A stretch of 64,000 bases of DNA from Euptelea pleiosperma. Its lineage: Eukaryota > Streptophyta > Magnoliopsida > Ranunculales > Eupteleaceae. Below are positions 35,411-47,100 of this stretch, piece after piece (within the stretch, counting starts at the first letter, position 1; each line of letters starts with the position of its first letter). The stretch is from NCBI GenBank assembly GCA_035048495.1, contig CM068546.1, forward strand, positions 38,024,674 to 38,088,673, read 5' to 3'. A program made the position numbers and the translations under genes. The notes under the pieces are model-generated. The model had not been told where the DNA came from. It was given only the letters and a program-made list of their open reading frames with translations, and made no database searches.

Positions 35411-36144
35411 TCCATGGTCTTCACAAAACCCCTTCCATTAGAGTGGGTTTAACTTACCTAGCATAAGAGAAAGGGAGGGAACAAACAAGATCGGGTCTAT
35501 ACCGGCCCGATCTGTCCAATCCAAGCAATTCGGATTGCGATCGGCGACCATTGATCCGGCTCCCGATCCTGAGACGTCCATCCATGACCATGATAACTAG
35601 TCGTATTACGTACCTTGAGAAGGTAAAAAAACACAACATATTTCAATGTGTGATATTCAGGCTTACCCAAGTTCAAACTTCAAACTGAGGTTTATCTCTG
35701 ACACCTCCTGTATCTTGAACAGTGTTGAACACTTGAACACTTCATGACACTTAGATGGTGCAGCTCCTTGAATTGAAGCCTTCTGACTTTTCAAGGTAGT
35801 GATATTGAACACTTGTATGGGGCACCGCTGCAAGCATTCGCAGGTAACAGCAGAAAGAGCAGATGGTAAAGTTGAATTTTCCTTTTGGTTTTAAATCTTT
35901 CAACCTGTATCAATGGTTCTTTCTTTCAACTGCCTTTTAGGGAGTAAGTTTGGTTTGGAAAGCAGACAGGAAGAGAACAAGTTAACATCTTAAATTCCTT
36001 GTAAACATGTATTTCCTTTAATCACAGGATGGACTGAAGAAGAGCCAATCTAGTTGCCCGAAAAGTTGAGTATCACCACCAGTCTCCCGTGCAAGAGAAT
36101 TTACTACAAGAAAAAAAAAAACGAATAACTGAATTTACCACCAA

Positions 36145-39100
36145 TTAAGAATCTTCAGCTGGAGGGACCTGGCTCAAATCTAGACCCTCAACAGGCAATT
36201 CTGGTGTTAGAGGGCCTAAAATTCCTTCAGTGCTGAGAGTCAATCCACTCTGCAGAAAGGAAAAGTGAAACAACAATTAGGATGACCATGAATAACGGAG
36301 TAACCTGAGAATATATATGACATCCAAATTAATCCCATTATAAGAGAGGCCCAAACCCTAGATCAGATCGATAACCTACGTTTAGACACAAGGATGTAAA
36401 TTATAATACTAAAACACTATAGTAAGCTAAAGTTGAAATCCAAGGTCCTTGTGCCATAGAGCATTAATAGAATCTCCAAATAGTATGGCCTTATGCACAG
36501 CACATTTCCGAGGGGGTAACCCCTCATTGGATGGATGCAACTTGATAGATCTCCTTACCAATAACCTAATTGGATGATCATAATCATTGATCTATCCTCC
36601 TTTTCACAAATTCTGAGTCTGACTTGGCTAAATCAATGAAATTGAAAACTCACTGATTCTTGGACTGGAGGCTAGGAGCCTGACAAAACAATTGGACTCA
36701 GCCGAGTTCTGAGTCAATCAACGAGTTTTCAGACTTTGTATCATGGGTGACAATAGAAAGACGAAATAAGTGTTTGAACAACATTTTTCTACACAGAGCT
36801 AAAAGACTATTTCCACATTTATCAGCTTGTGGTCCTTTCTACATAAAAGGGACATCTATGAAACCAATAACAGAGCAAATACCTCAGGCTGGAATCTCAG
36901 CATGTCAGCACGGGCCATAGCTTCTGCTTGAGCTATTCTCTGCCTGAATGTCTGAGCCATCTCCTCTGCCTGTTATAACACAATCACAAAAGTATGTTAT
37001 TAATGTGGATTTCAAACAGACTTCAGGGGCAAGTAATAACTACCAAAAAGAAGTAAAATTGAAGTTAAAGCATCACTACATATAACTACTCTTCTGAGTG
37101 TATGTCAGAAATTACACTAGTATCATTCAGGGGTATAAATTACCTTCTCAAAAACAAGCTTTGGATTGCGAATCATGTCTCCAGGTGTAGGCTCTAGCTT
37201 TTTAGTGGAGAGACTCACTCGGCCTCTCTCACGGTCGTGGCTCAGTATCATGACCTTTTAACATGAATAATAGTTCAATAATTATCCTTATAAAATACTC
37301 CAAAAGTTTACAGCAGAGAACTATTTAGTAGGAAGTTATGTAGATATACCTTGAGGGTGTCACCAGGTTGTAGGACAGTTGCAATATCTGAGACACGATC
37401 ATGACTAATCTGACTGACATGGAGAAGGCCATTAATTCCACCAATGTCAATGAAGGCACCGTATGGCTTAAGGCTCTGGACGGTTCCAATGACGACTGAC
37501 CCAATTCCGAGCTGTGCCTGGCTGTCGGCCATGGCCTTGCGGTTACTGAGGACAAGCCTAGACTGTTCCTCGTCGACTTCCACAAACTTCAACGGGAGCT
37601 CCTTATCAAGGAGCTCTTCAGCAGTTGATTTCTGATAGGCACAAGGAGACACCCAATATCATCATTGAACAGGTAAATCATATTTAGGTTGCAGGCTTGC
37701 AGCAAATCTATTTTGGACCGAGTACTGTTATTGAAGCAAATTAATCAAAACAAATTGTGCAAGCCTGGTTGAAGAACTAACTGTTGATATCTGTGAGAAT
37801 GGAACAAATCCACGAATGCCCTCCACAACTGCCACCGCTCCACCTTTGTTACCGCCGACAATCTGCATATAATTTTTGAGAGAATAAGAAATAGTGACTC
37901 AAAACTGCAATATAGATAAAGAGAAACGTAATAAGCTTTCATAGTAGGGAGAAAAAGGAGAAAACAGAGAAAGAAATTCAAGAAGTTTTTCCATGAGCAA
38001 TGAGTGAATAGGAAAGGAACAACAAAAACTTGAAGGTGCTATGTCATAAGGTTTGTAATGTCTACACCTGCAACCTAATACATACCCTGAAAACTTCAAC
38101 AAGAACCCACCCTTATGTATATCTCAGACAATGACCCATGGCTATGCACCACGGAGACAAGTCCATATCTATATGATAACTTATAATTCATACAGAAAGA
38201 CAGAGCCCCACTGGAGAACTGATAATAATGCTCCCTACACCCCATTGCATAATCATATGTTTAGCCCAATGTGAAGTACTGGACATGTCATTTATAGCTT
38301 ATTTAATAAATATATTCCGGACATCCTAATAAAAAAGAATATATATTCCGGACATAAAGAATATGTTTATAAACAATATTCCCACCTTACCCTTGACGAC
38401 AACATCCTCAGCCTGAAGCTGTCTACACCGTTCCCATGCAAGGTCGTACTGGATCGACCGTAGGCTCAAGATCAAGCTATCATCGGCTTCTTTCTCACCG
38501 ATAATTACAAACTCTTCTCGTAAACCAGGAACTATGCCTGCTTCTCCAACATGTTTTATTTTGTGAATGCATGCCTCTTGCACAGGTAGGAATGCTGAAG
38601 ATTTTGCAGTAATGTCAACTAGTGCTCCATTGCCATCTGTACCGAATATTGTTCCTTTGACCTGAACAAAAATGGATTCATAGATCATCAAACCAATGTT
38701 CCTAGCAAATAGAACTATATCCAAGTTATAACCAGATACAGTAAAATATGAAACAAAAAAATGAAAACGGAGTCTCAGTCTTTCGCTTCTAAAAGTAATG
38801 ACAGCTAAGAACCTTGTATTGAAGTAAAAAAAAATAGAATATATGCATTGAGATTCTGCATTTATATAGTCTATAAGAGAAAAAACAACCAATAAGAAAC
38901 ATCCATTTCTTAAAAAATCTGAATATTGAAGCATTTCTTAAAATTCCGATTTCCTGAAAGCCTTTGTGAAGAAAATTCTAGTCCCCCAATCCAGAAAGAA
39001 AACCCAGATCTAATCATCCTAATCACCATGTAAACAACCAATACAAGTTCATCTGGAGGTATGGGACAAATCAAAGTTCACGAGTTTAGGTATATGGGTT

Positions 39101-40579
39101 TGACAACCTAGTAACCACTAAGCTCAAGCCCCATTACAATTTGAGAACCCAAATAATTTAAATCCCTTAACAAGAAACAAAATTCTTGAAAATCATATTC
39201 TTAGCTACAATACAGTAAATGTGGGCAAACTTCCAGTGAATTTTCTCATTGACAATTATTCATTCAAGGCATACCCATCAACCAATTCATGTCCCTTTTC
39301 CATGTGTTTGTTTTTTGGAAAACAAAATAACCCATAACAAGGACTCCGTTTAACCTAGTGAATTCGAGCTCAGTAAAACCATTACTCATAAACCCAACTA
39401 ATAGAAATTCCCAAACAAAAAACCCAGTTTTCAAACCTGACTCTACACCACCAATTATGAATTTATATAACTCAGCAAAATCACTGGATCAAGGTTCTAT
39501 GCAGCAACCAATCTGTGAGCTTTTTCATTCATTTGAAGAATACCCATAAGAAAGACTCCCATAAATCCACCTAATTCAACCTCCACAAAACAGTTATTAA
39601 GAAATCCAACTAATTCAAGTCCCTAAATCCCTAACAAAGCCTAGTTCTCTAAATCATACTCGTACATTGAGTTCACATAATTCAGCAAAAAAAAAGTACC
39701 CATTCAAGCCAATATTCCCATCAACCAATTTGTGTCCTTTTCCATGTTTTTCTCATTTGATAAAAAAATCATAAGAACAACTGCAATTAATTCACCTAAA
39801 CTTTCAAACCAATTTGACACCTGATAAATTTACATAGTTCAGCAACAATTACTCATTCAAACTCATACCCATCAACCAATTAGTTTAATTTTCCGAAGTT
39901 GTTCTCATTTGAAGAACAAAAATCGATAGCGAAGTTGCTATTCTACCTACACAGGACTAACACAGTGAATTTGAGCGCACAGATCTCAGAAAAAGCTTTT
40001 ACTCAATAAAGCTCATACCCGTCAACCAATTTGTGTCCTTTTACATGTTTTTTTCTGGTTTGAACAACAAAAATCCATAAGAACTCCAATTAATCCACCT
40101 AATTGAAGTCCATACAAAACAGTTATTCAGAAACCTCTCTCAAATCGACAATAAGGGCGTTGAATTTATATAATTTCAGCGACAATAAGTCAATCAAGCA
40201 CATATACGTCAACCAATTAATGTCCCTTTTCCATTTCTTCTCTCATTAGAAGAACAAATTTCGATTAAGATTTATGAGCTCTCTCTCTCACCCTGGTGCC
40301 AATTTCAGAATTGTAGTCGTACTTGTCGAGTGCAGCATGGAAATCCTCGACGGTGAACGATACGCCTTCCATCGGAGTGGTGCGGCATCGCTCGTATGCT
40401 TCTTCGAAGATGTCTTTGAGTCTCTGCCTCTCTTTGGTCTGAGCATTGGATATGGCGACAGCAGCGACAATTGGGGAAAAGCTGGCCTTTTGGAGCTTTG
40501 GAGAGTAGGGTTTGGAGAGGTGAGAGGAGGAGAGAAGTGGGCATCTCAGGCCTGCAAATTGCTGAGCCAAAGACGACAT
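36145..40579 (-). CDS. RPS1: 30S ribosomal protein S1, chloroplastic
   Basis: Seven minus-strand exons: 40292-40579, 38386-38661, 37782-37862, 37350-37631, 37144-37254, 36883-36969 and 36145-36249. They give 409 residues in frame, close to the 411 I recall for spinach CS1. The protein sits on the plastid 30S subunit and helps mRNA binding (known of the family). The Ser-rich start ([13 protein letters not shown]...) is a plausible transit peptide up to about residue 45. The first S1 fold begins [15 protein letters not shown] (exon 2). A second, less typical one spans exons 2-3 ([20 protein letters not shown]). The best one is in exon 4-5 ([28 protein letters not shown]). The C-terminus is a coiled stretch and an acidic Pro-rich tail. 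Every splice site is canonical. It converges with NEMF and diverges from CSP41B. Confidence 0.97.
36610..36745. repeat. GACTCA-type repeat in RPS1 intron 6
   Basis: Words TCTGAGTCTGACTTGGCT, GGACTCAGCCGAGTTCTGAG and ACGAGTTTTCAGAC mark this as a member of the family seen at 13832, 17862 and 44735. The borders are not sharp. Confidence 0.45.
39200..40285. repeat. Degenerate tandem array in RPS1 intron 1
   Basis: A unit of about 150-230 bases recurs about six times. It reads roughly: AATTTATATAATTCAGCAACAA, CATTCAAG-CATA, CCCATCAACCAATT, GTCCCTTTTCCATGTTTTT, CTCATTTGAAGAACAAAAAT, CCATAAGAACTCC, AATCCACCTAATTCAA. The 'CATCAACCAATT' landmark occurs near 39274, 39503 (diverged), 39717, 39868, 40018 and 40207. 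The last unit abuts the 5' splice site of exon 1. Confidence 0.7.
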
Positions 40580-40679
40580 TTTGAAAGGTTTGGAGGGAAG
40601 CTTTGGATTTCTTTAGCTCTCTATTTGGATTTCTTTAGCTCGTTTGCTGGACCTGCGGATTTTGTTCAGGGTTAGATAA

Positions 40680-41030
40680 GGTGGAGAGACAGTGGTGTCC
40701 CTACTCTTTATCAATGAAAATCAACGGTCCGATTAATGCGTTGAAGGCTAGAGGGAACCTTTAGAGTGGTAGACAAATAGGTGGGAAATGATGGATTGCC
40801 ACTATTAGCACACATGCTTATTGATCAATATAATCCAGTGGATGGCATGTCATCATGATCGCCCCGATCCTAACCATCCAATCAATCGCATTATCCTTGA
40901 ACAGTTTAAAAGAATATGGGCAATGATCTGGTAGAAGAGTCCATTTGTTGTATGGTTAGGCTCCCGGAAAAATCTACTATGCAAATCGCGCATACTTTTA
41001 GAGTATGCAAATGTGGTCAGAAGGCGCCAC
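40680..41030. other. RPS1 upstream region
   Basis: This non-coding sequence is upstream of minus-strand RPS1. It probably includes the promoter, but no TATA box or element stands out. Confidence 0.3.
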
Positions 41031-41034
41031 GTAT

Positions 41035-41204
41035 GGAGTAAAACTTCTGTCACAACGGGATTGCAAATCACACAATCACAGCCAATGAGTTATTGGCACG
41101 TACCCAAGTGCTTACCCATGTGCTTTTGCTTTGAGGTGTAGTGCCGAGAACTCATTGGCTTGTGATTGTGTGATTTGCAATCCGTTGTGACAGAAGTTTT
41201 ACTC
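41035..41204. mobile_element. Short MITE with GGAGTAAAAC termini, perfect 8-base target duplication
   Basis: This 170-base element is flanked by CCACGTAT at 41027-41034 and 41205-41212, an exact 8-base duplication. The ends GGAGTAAAACTTCTGTCACA and its inverse are shared with the elements at 5359 and 57612. The interior differs: TTGCAAATCACACAATCACA repeated in inverse, without the CTGACCGTATGGATG core. The arms are about 65 bases each, so almost the whole element is a hairpin. Confidence 0.85.
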
Positions 41205-41329
41205 CCACGTATCAACCAAGTCCTCAACTTATCTCTTTAACCAGGGTAAACGAGAGTTAATCAGGGGTTTGGTTGTTAGGTGTCTTTCTGGCCATATTTG
41301 CATATTAGATTCACTCAAGACTACCGATT

Positions 41330-43510
41330 ACCGAATCCAACAAATATCAAGGACAACCTCTTCATTTCCAATGGGTTTGTGAGTTGGGAGGAGCACTTTC
41401 CTAGTGTCGTTGAGTTTGCTCCCGAGACCGGCATATGATCATATTTTGCTTTTGTTGGATTGCAGAGGTACTTTTAGGTTTTCGTCTCCCTTTAGGTTCG
41501 ATAACATGTGGTTGCACATCCCAAATTTTGTAGCTTAGGTGGCGGTTTGGTTGAACTACTGCTGCTTTGACGGAAAGGTAGGCTTTGTCTATAAAAAAAA
41601 AAAACTTAAAGCCTTCAAGAGAAGATAATCAGATTAAATCGAGATGAGTTTGAGAATATTAATCAGTGAATGAAGTTTACCATCGAGGAGATTGCTCAGA
41701 TTGATAGGAGAGAAGAGATTGAGACTCTTTCTAGAGTTGACTAGGAAGAGAGATGAGCTTAGAGCGGAATATTAGAGTCTTGCTAGCTAGATTGGAGGAG
41801 ATTAGTTGGAAGTAGAAATCTAAGGTTGGGTGGTTGAAAGAGGTCGATAGGAGATGCATTCACACATCCAGTATTCAGATTGATGATGTCTGATTAGAAG
41901 AGGAGGTTTCTATCGAATAAGGATACTTTATTTCTTTTCGATCTCGAAGAAGAACGAGTTGGTGGACATTTCATATTACAAACCAATCAGCCTAGTGGGT
42001 AGTGTGTACAAGATACGTGCAAGGACTTTGGCTTCTAAGCTTGGAAAGATTCTTACTTCAGTGATTTTTCCAGAACATGGTGCTTATGTTAGAGGAAAAC
42101 AAATCTTGGATGGTGTACTTATCGATAATGAGTACATTGATTTGAGGAAACGCTTGGGGGTGCCATGGAAAAAGCTTATAACTATTTTAACTAGGATTTT
42201 TTGGAGTGCATTTGAGGAGGATGGGCTTTGGGATGAGGCGGAGGAAGTGGATCAAGAAGTTTATCTTGATAGGATCCTTTTCAATGATGGTTAATGGCTC
42301 TCCATCTGGATACTTCAAGAGTTCTAGGGGTCTGAGACAAACGGATCCACTATGTCCTTTCTTGTTCATTGTGGTTCTTAAGGCTTTAGGGAGATTGGTG
42401 GCTAGAGCAGTGGATAGTGGTTGTCTCAAGAGTTTTTGATATTTGTCGAGGGGGCTTGTCTCATCTCCAATTCGCCGATGATATGTTGATATTTTTGGAA
42501 GCATTTAACGTGTAGTTTAAGTTTTTGAGGGTTCTCCGATGTTATTTTGAGGTAGTATCAGGTTTACAGATCAACTTGGTGAAGAGTAAGGTTTATGGAG
42601 TTGGAGCAGCATAGGATTTGTCGAGGATGGTAGAGGTTTTAGGATGTGGAACTGCATTCTCATCCTAACTGGGTTTACCTTTGGGGGTAGACTATCATTC
42701 TAAGGTTATTTGGGACCCAATTATTATTGAATGTGAGCGGTAGTGGACTTCTTGGAAATCTAACTTTCAGTCTAAAGGAGGAGGGAGTTTCTTATTAAAA
42801 GCACCATATCAAGCCTGCTTATATATTATTTTTCTCTCTTTTTTATACTAGTTTGTATGGGAAGGAAGTTGGATAGGCTTATGAAGCATTTTCTTTGGGA
42901 CGACATAGTAGAGGAACATAAATATCACCTGGTTGGGTAGAAGATGATAAGTAGGCCCCGATGTTAAGAATTTGAAGATTATGAATGAAACTCTTCTTGG
43001 CAAATGGCTTTGGTGGTTTGCAGTGAAGGTGTATAGTCTATGACTAAGGAATATAGTTGCCAAATTCGGTCGTAGTGATGTTGGTTGGAAGAGCAAGACC
43101 ATTAAAACTCCATATGGGTGTAGCGTTTGGAGAGATATTATGAATCAGGGAAGGACACTTTTAGTGGCTGGACGATTATGTTTTCTCTCATTGTAGAAGG
43201 AGGCTATAGCACATTGGAAAGGAACAAAAAGGTATTTGAAGATAAAGAAAAAGACTTCGTTTACATTATTTTGTTAATAAAAGCCTTAATGTCTCAATGG
43301 TCTAAATTGTTAAAGAGTGCATAAAATTGTTCTTTGAGGACTTCGTGTTTAGGCGGAAGGTTATGCTGTTTAGAAGAGATTAATCATCCTTGTCTCCCTT
43401 CTTTCTTTCTTTCTTACTTTATTATATTTTTTGTTTGTTTGTGTTTCTTGCATCCTTTTGGAGGCTTTGTTTTTCTTCCTATATGTTTTTTTTTTCCTCA
43501 ATAAAGTCTA
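41330..43510 (+). mobile_element. L1-type LINE remnant between RPS1 and CSP41B
   Basis: The plus strand reads, with many stops and frameshifts, from the end of the endonuclease (FISNGFVSWEEHFPSVVEF-like, about 41365) into reverse transcriptase motifs (YYKPISLVGSVYKI at 41968; MVNGSPSGYFKSSRGLRQTDPLCPFLF at about 42285; the FADD box as LQFADDMLIFLEAF at about 42467). The C-terminal 'LWDD' region follows and a tail 'CTCAATAAAGTCTAC' near 43497. The tail and domain order match the LINE in NEMF intron 6, so both are probably one family. Confidence 0.8.
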
Positions 43511-44177
43511 CAGGTATGGACCCACCAAGTCACTAGTCAATTTGATCAGGAGATTGCAACCATCCAATGAGATTACTTTTCTCTGCCTCAGTTCCACTAC
43601 CATCTGTGTTGCCCTTCAAAAGAATGCAGTTGATGGGATGGTGGGAAATTAACAATTTTTATCTCGTAGGGTGACCTGTTAAATGGTGGGTCCAGAGACT
43701 CCAAATTATAATTCAACGGTCAAATTTTGATCAAATTTCTATTGCATCTTTTTGAATGGTCAGAAAAATACATGAATAGTCAAGATAAAGTATATGGATC
43801 ATCTAATCATCTGATTGAAGCATATCTAACAGTGATCAGTTTTTTTACCCATCTGCAAGGGCGCCACGTGTACTGTGTGATGATTAGCAGAGCATAGTTA
43901 TGGTCCACCGCCGTAGTACCCAATATGTCTATTATCCAAAATGTATAAAAAAAAAAAAGAAAAAAAGAGAGGAAGGGAGAGCAGCATTTTGAATGAGAGG
44001 CTGTGGATATAACCGAAGTGGGGCTTCTCTTATCTTCTTCCAGGAGAAAGCCAAAGGAGAAGTTATGAGTAAGGAAGTGCCCCCAATTCAAACTCAGCCA
44101 ACCAATTACCAAAAATTTCCGGAATATAAGAGGGAAGAAGAGTGAGGAGGAGAAGAAAGAAAAGAAAGGAGAAGGGC
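43511..44177 (+). promoter_or_regulatory. CSP41B upstream region
   Basis: This is intergenic sequence before the CSP41B start. A G-box-like GCCACGTGTAC lies at about 43862-43872, a plausible light or ABA element. The 5' UTR probably covers the GA-rich stretch from about 43960. No clear TATA box was assigned. Confidence 0.35.
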
Positions 44178-47100
44178 ATGGCGAGGTTGGTGGTGGTGCA
44201 ACAGAAACAGCCTCCCTCTCTCCCACCATCTTATCTCTCTGACTTCAATGGCATCAGATTGAACAACCCAATTCAGGTAGAATCTCCAATTTGAAATTCA
44301 AATTATCTTTTTTGTAATTATTTTTTCTTTTATGGAATTAAAATCAAAGAATTATAGGTAGAAATGTTGGAAAAATACTCTTAAGCCCTATATGGTGACC
44401 ACAGAAAAGTGTTCTAGAAAAGGATTGTAAGCAAAAAAGTGTTGATTTTGAAAACCTTTATGAGCATTTATAGGCTCAAGAATCATTTCTAGAAAACTTT
44501 ACTGACGACAACCATAGAGGGCCTTATAATACTTGTCATCTGGTTTGCGTGGAGCTCCTTGAGCTCGTAGCTTAATAAGTTGGGTACTGCTCTGCAACCA
44601 TGAGTTCGCAGGCTCGATACCCACCAAAAAGATTAAAAATAATTTTTTTCTTTAGGTATTTGATAAATTTCAAATTTCCAATACATAAGAAATGATTGAA
44701 CTGTAAAATGGCTTAAAGTTCCAATTTTTTATGGAAACTGGTGAGTCAACTCATGATTCGGTCTAGTGGAGTGATTCTTTAGGCCTGCCTAGAGAAAGTC
44801 TTTGACTAAAGAATGCCTCGACTCGCCTAATGAGATTCATGACTTGCCTTAGGCAATGAGCTAATCTCACTCTCAGTGGTTGAGTGAGTCAACTCTGAGT
44901 CACAAGTTTTCCGCTTTGGTTTCATGAAGCAAACTACGAAAAAAAAAAATGAATGAATTAACCTCCTCCCCCCTTTTGTTTTTCATACTTTATTTTATCA
45001 TGTTTTTCTTAATTTTTGATGCAGTACAAAAGGAAGGTATGGCAGCCAAAAGGAGCATTGCAGGTCACAGCATCAAGTGCAAAGAAAATTCTTATAATGG
45101 GGGGTACCAGATTTATTGGTGTGTTTTTATCTAGGCTCCTTGTCAAAGAAGGACATCAGGTAGGTCTCTTCTAATTTTTTTTTTCTTTTTTTAGGAAAAT
45201 ATTTTTTATCATTTCATTTTTTAGTTACAACCTCTAAAGAGTAAAGTGTTAAATAAAGAACTCATTTTTAGTTAAAACAAGTTTACTTTAGTTTGGTATT
45301 CTAAGTAATTCGGAGACAAATATGTTGACTGCAGGTGACCTTGTTTACAAGAGGAAAAACACCCATCACCCAGCAATTGCCTGGGGAATCAGATAAAGAT
45401 TACACAGATTTTTCTTCCAAGGTAATTTACCAAAAATCTCTTTTTTCTCACCCATCATGCGCGCGACCCCACTAGATCAAACAGTCCGAAACATTGCATC
45501 TAGGGCTCTGGCCCACTAGATGGTACTTTGGATCACTCCATAGCCCTTGTATAGGGTATAGCCATATGAAGTCAAAAGTTTGTGTCAGCTACAAACTCAC
45601 AAGTCTATCCTGGTTTGATTGTAATTGATGATGAAAAATACGTTTAATCCAAAATAATTGTAAATTGTTAAATTTTTTGTTTTTCATTTATATTTTTATT
45701 ATATTTGCCTTTTTTGCCAAATATTTGAACGATTTTTTGAATGACAAACCCGAATTATGCTTGAACTTTTCTCGTACTATATCTTTGCCATATGCTGAAT
45801 TGCTAACTATGGGTTGGCTAAGTTGATCCAAATTAATGGAACATCTTTTGATGAGCAGTAGCGCCAAAATATCACTGAATGGATGATCAAAGTAAATCCA
45901 AATAGCTCAGACATGTTTAGGATTGTATGGTCAATGTGATCTTCTAAATGGATGATTGATATTGACTAGACAGACCAAACTGGACGCATGGAGGTGAGAA
46001 CAGTTAGAGCAAATAAAAGACATAAACATGACCCATAATTTACATCACAATCTTGGCCTGATTGTTCATCCGAACATAACACAAACAACATCAAATTGTG
46101 ACTGATCTTAAATTGTTTCTGAGAAAATTTTCTTGTGTCTGTCCTTGCGATGATTATGCAAGATCTTGCACTTGAAAGGAGACAGGAAGGACTTTGAATT
46201 TGTGAAGACTAGCCTCGCAGCTGAAGGCTTTGATGTCGTCTACGATATAAATGGTATGTAGGAACCTTTTAACATATGCTCAGGGTGCCCTACTTGACTC
46301 ATCCATGGCTTTTTTTTTTTTTTTTATATATATGTCTATATAACAAAACAGGGAAGTTGTCTCATCTCTTATCTTATCTTATCCTGTTTCAACAAAGAGT
46401 GGCTGAGATCTTATCCTCCAAATGGATGGTGGATCTCAGCCACTTACACCCGATTTTGGCACACTTTGTCAGAGAGTGCCGTGGGCACGTGCCACCCACT
46501 AGTATATAATAAGCAATACCTAATCAATGGCTTGCAAGGATACATAAAGTAATATTACTTGTACTATTTAAGGCACAAGCTAGTTTCTTTTATTTATTTA
46601 TTTATTAATTTGATAATTCCTTTTCGTAATTCAGGACGAGAGGCAGGTGAAGTAGAACCCATATTGGATGCACTACCGAAGCTTGAGCAGTAAGATCCTA
46701 ATCTTTTCTAATTTTGAAGATATTTTTTCCCATTTGATCATCTTTATATAGTTTTTTTTCCTAATCTGTAAATATTTTCAATAAATATTGAATTCTAATT
46801 TTCTGTGTCATATTATTAAACTAAACATATTTATTATTATACTTACCCACCAACGAACATTTTATTAAATTTAACGCCTTATGTAATTTATAATCACCAT
46901 GTTACTTATGTAGTCCCACTAAATCTCAGGTACATATATTGCTCATCAGCTGGTGTGTATCTGAAGTCCGATTTGTTACCTCACTTTGAGGTAAGTTTGT
47001 GATTACACATTTCAGATTTTACTACAAATTGATGAATGAATGAAGGTTAACCATTACCTTTGTGTTAAAAACCACAAATCAATGTTATAAAACACAAAAC

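Noticed and set aside
40274..40675. 133-residue plus-strand ORF opposite RPS1 exon 1
   Set aside because: It is an antisense shadow of the RPS1 first exon, with no domain or splice support.
42848..43102. Minus-strand ORFs in the LINE between RPS1 and CSP41B
   Set aside because: The plus strand reads as reverse transcriptase; the minus ORFs have no family resemblance.
44561..44632. A functional tRNA gene
   Set aside because: Only A and B box similarity is present; acceptor and anticodon stems do not pair, so it is at most a SINE relic.
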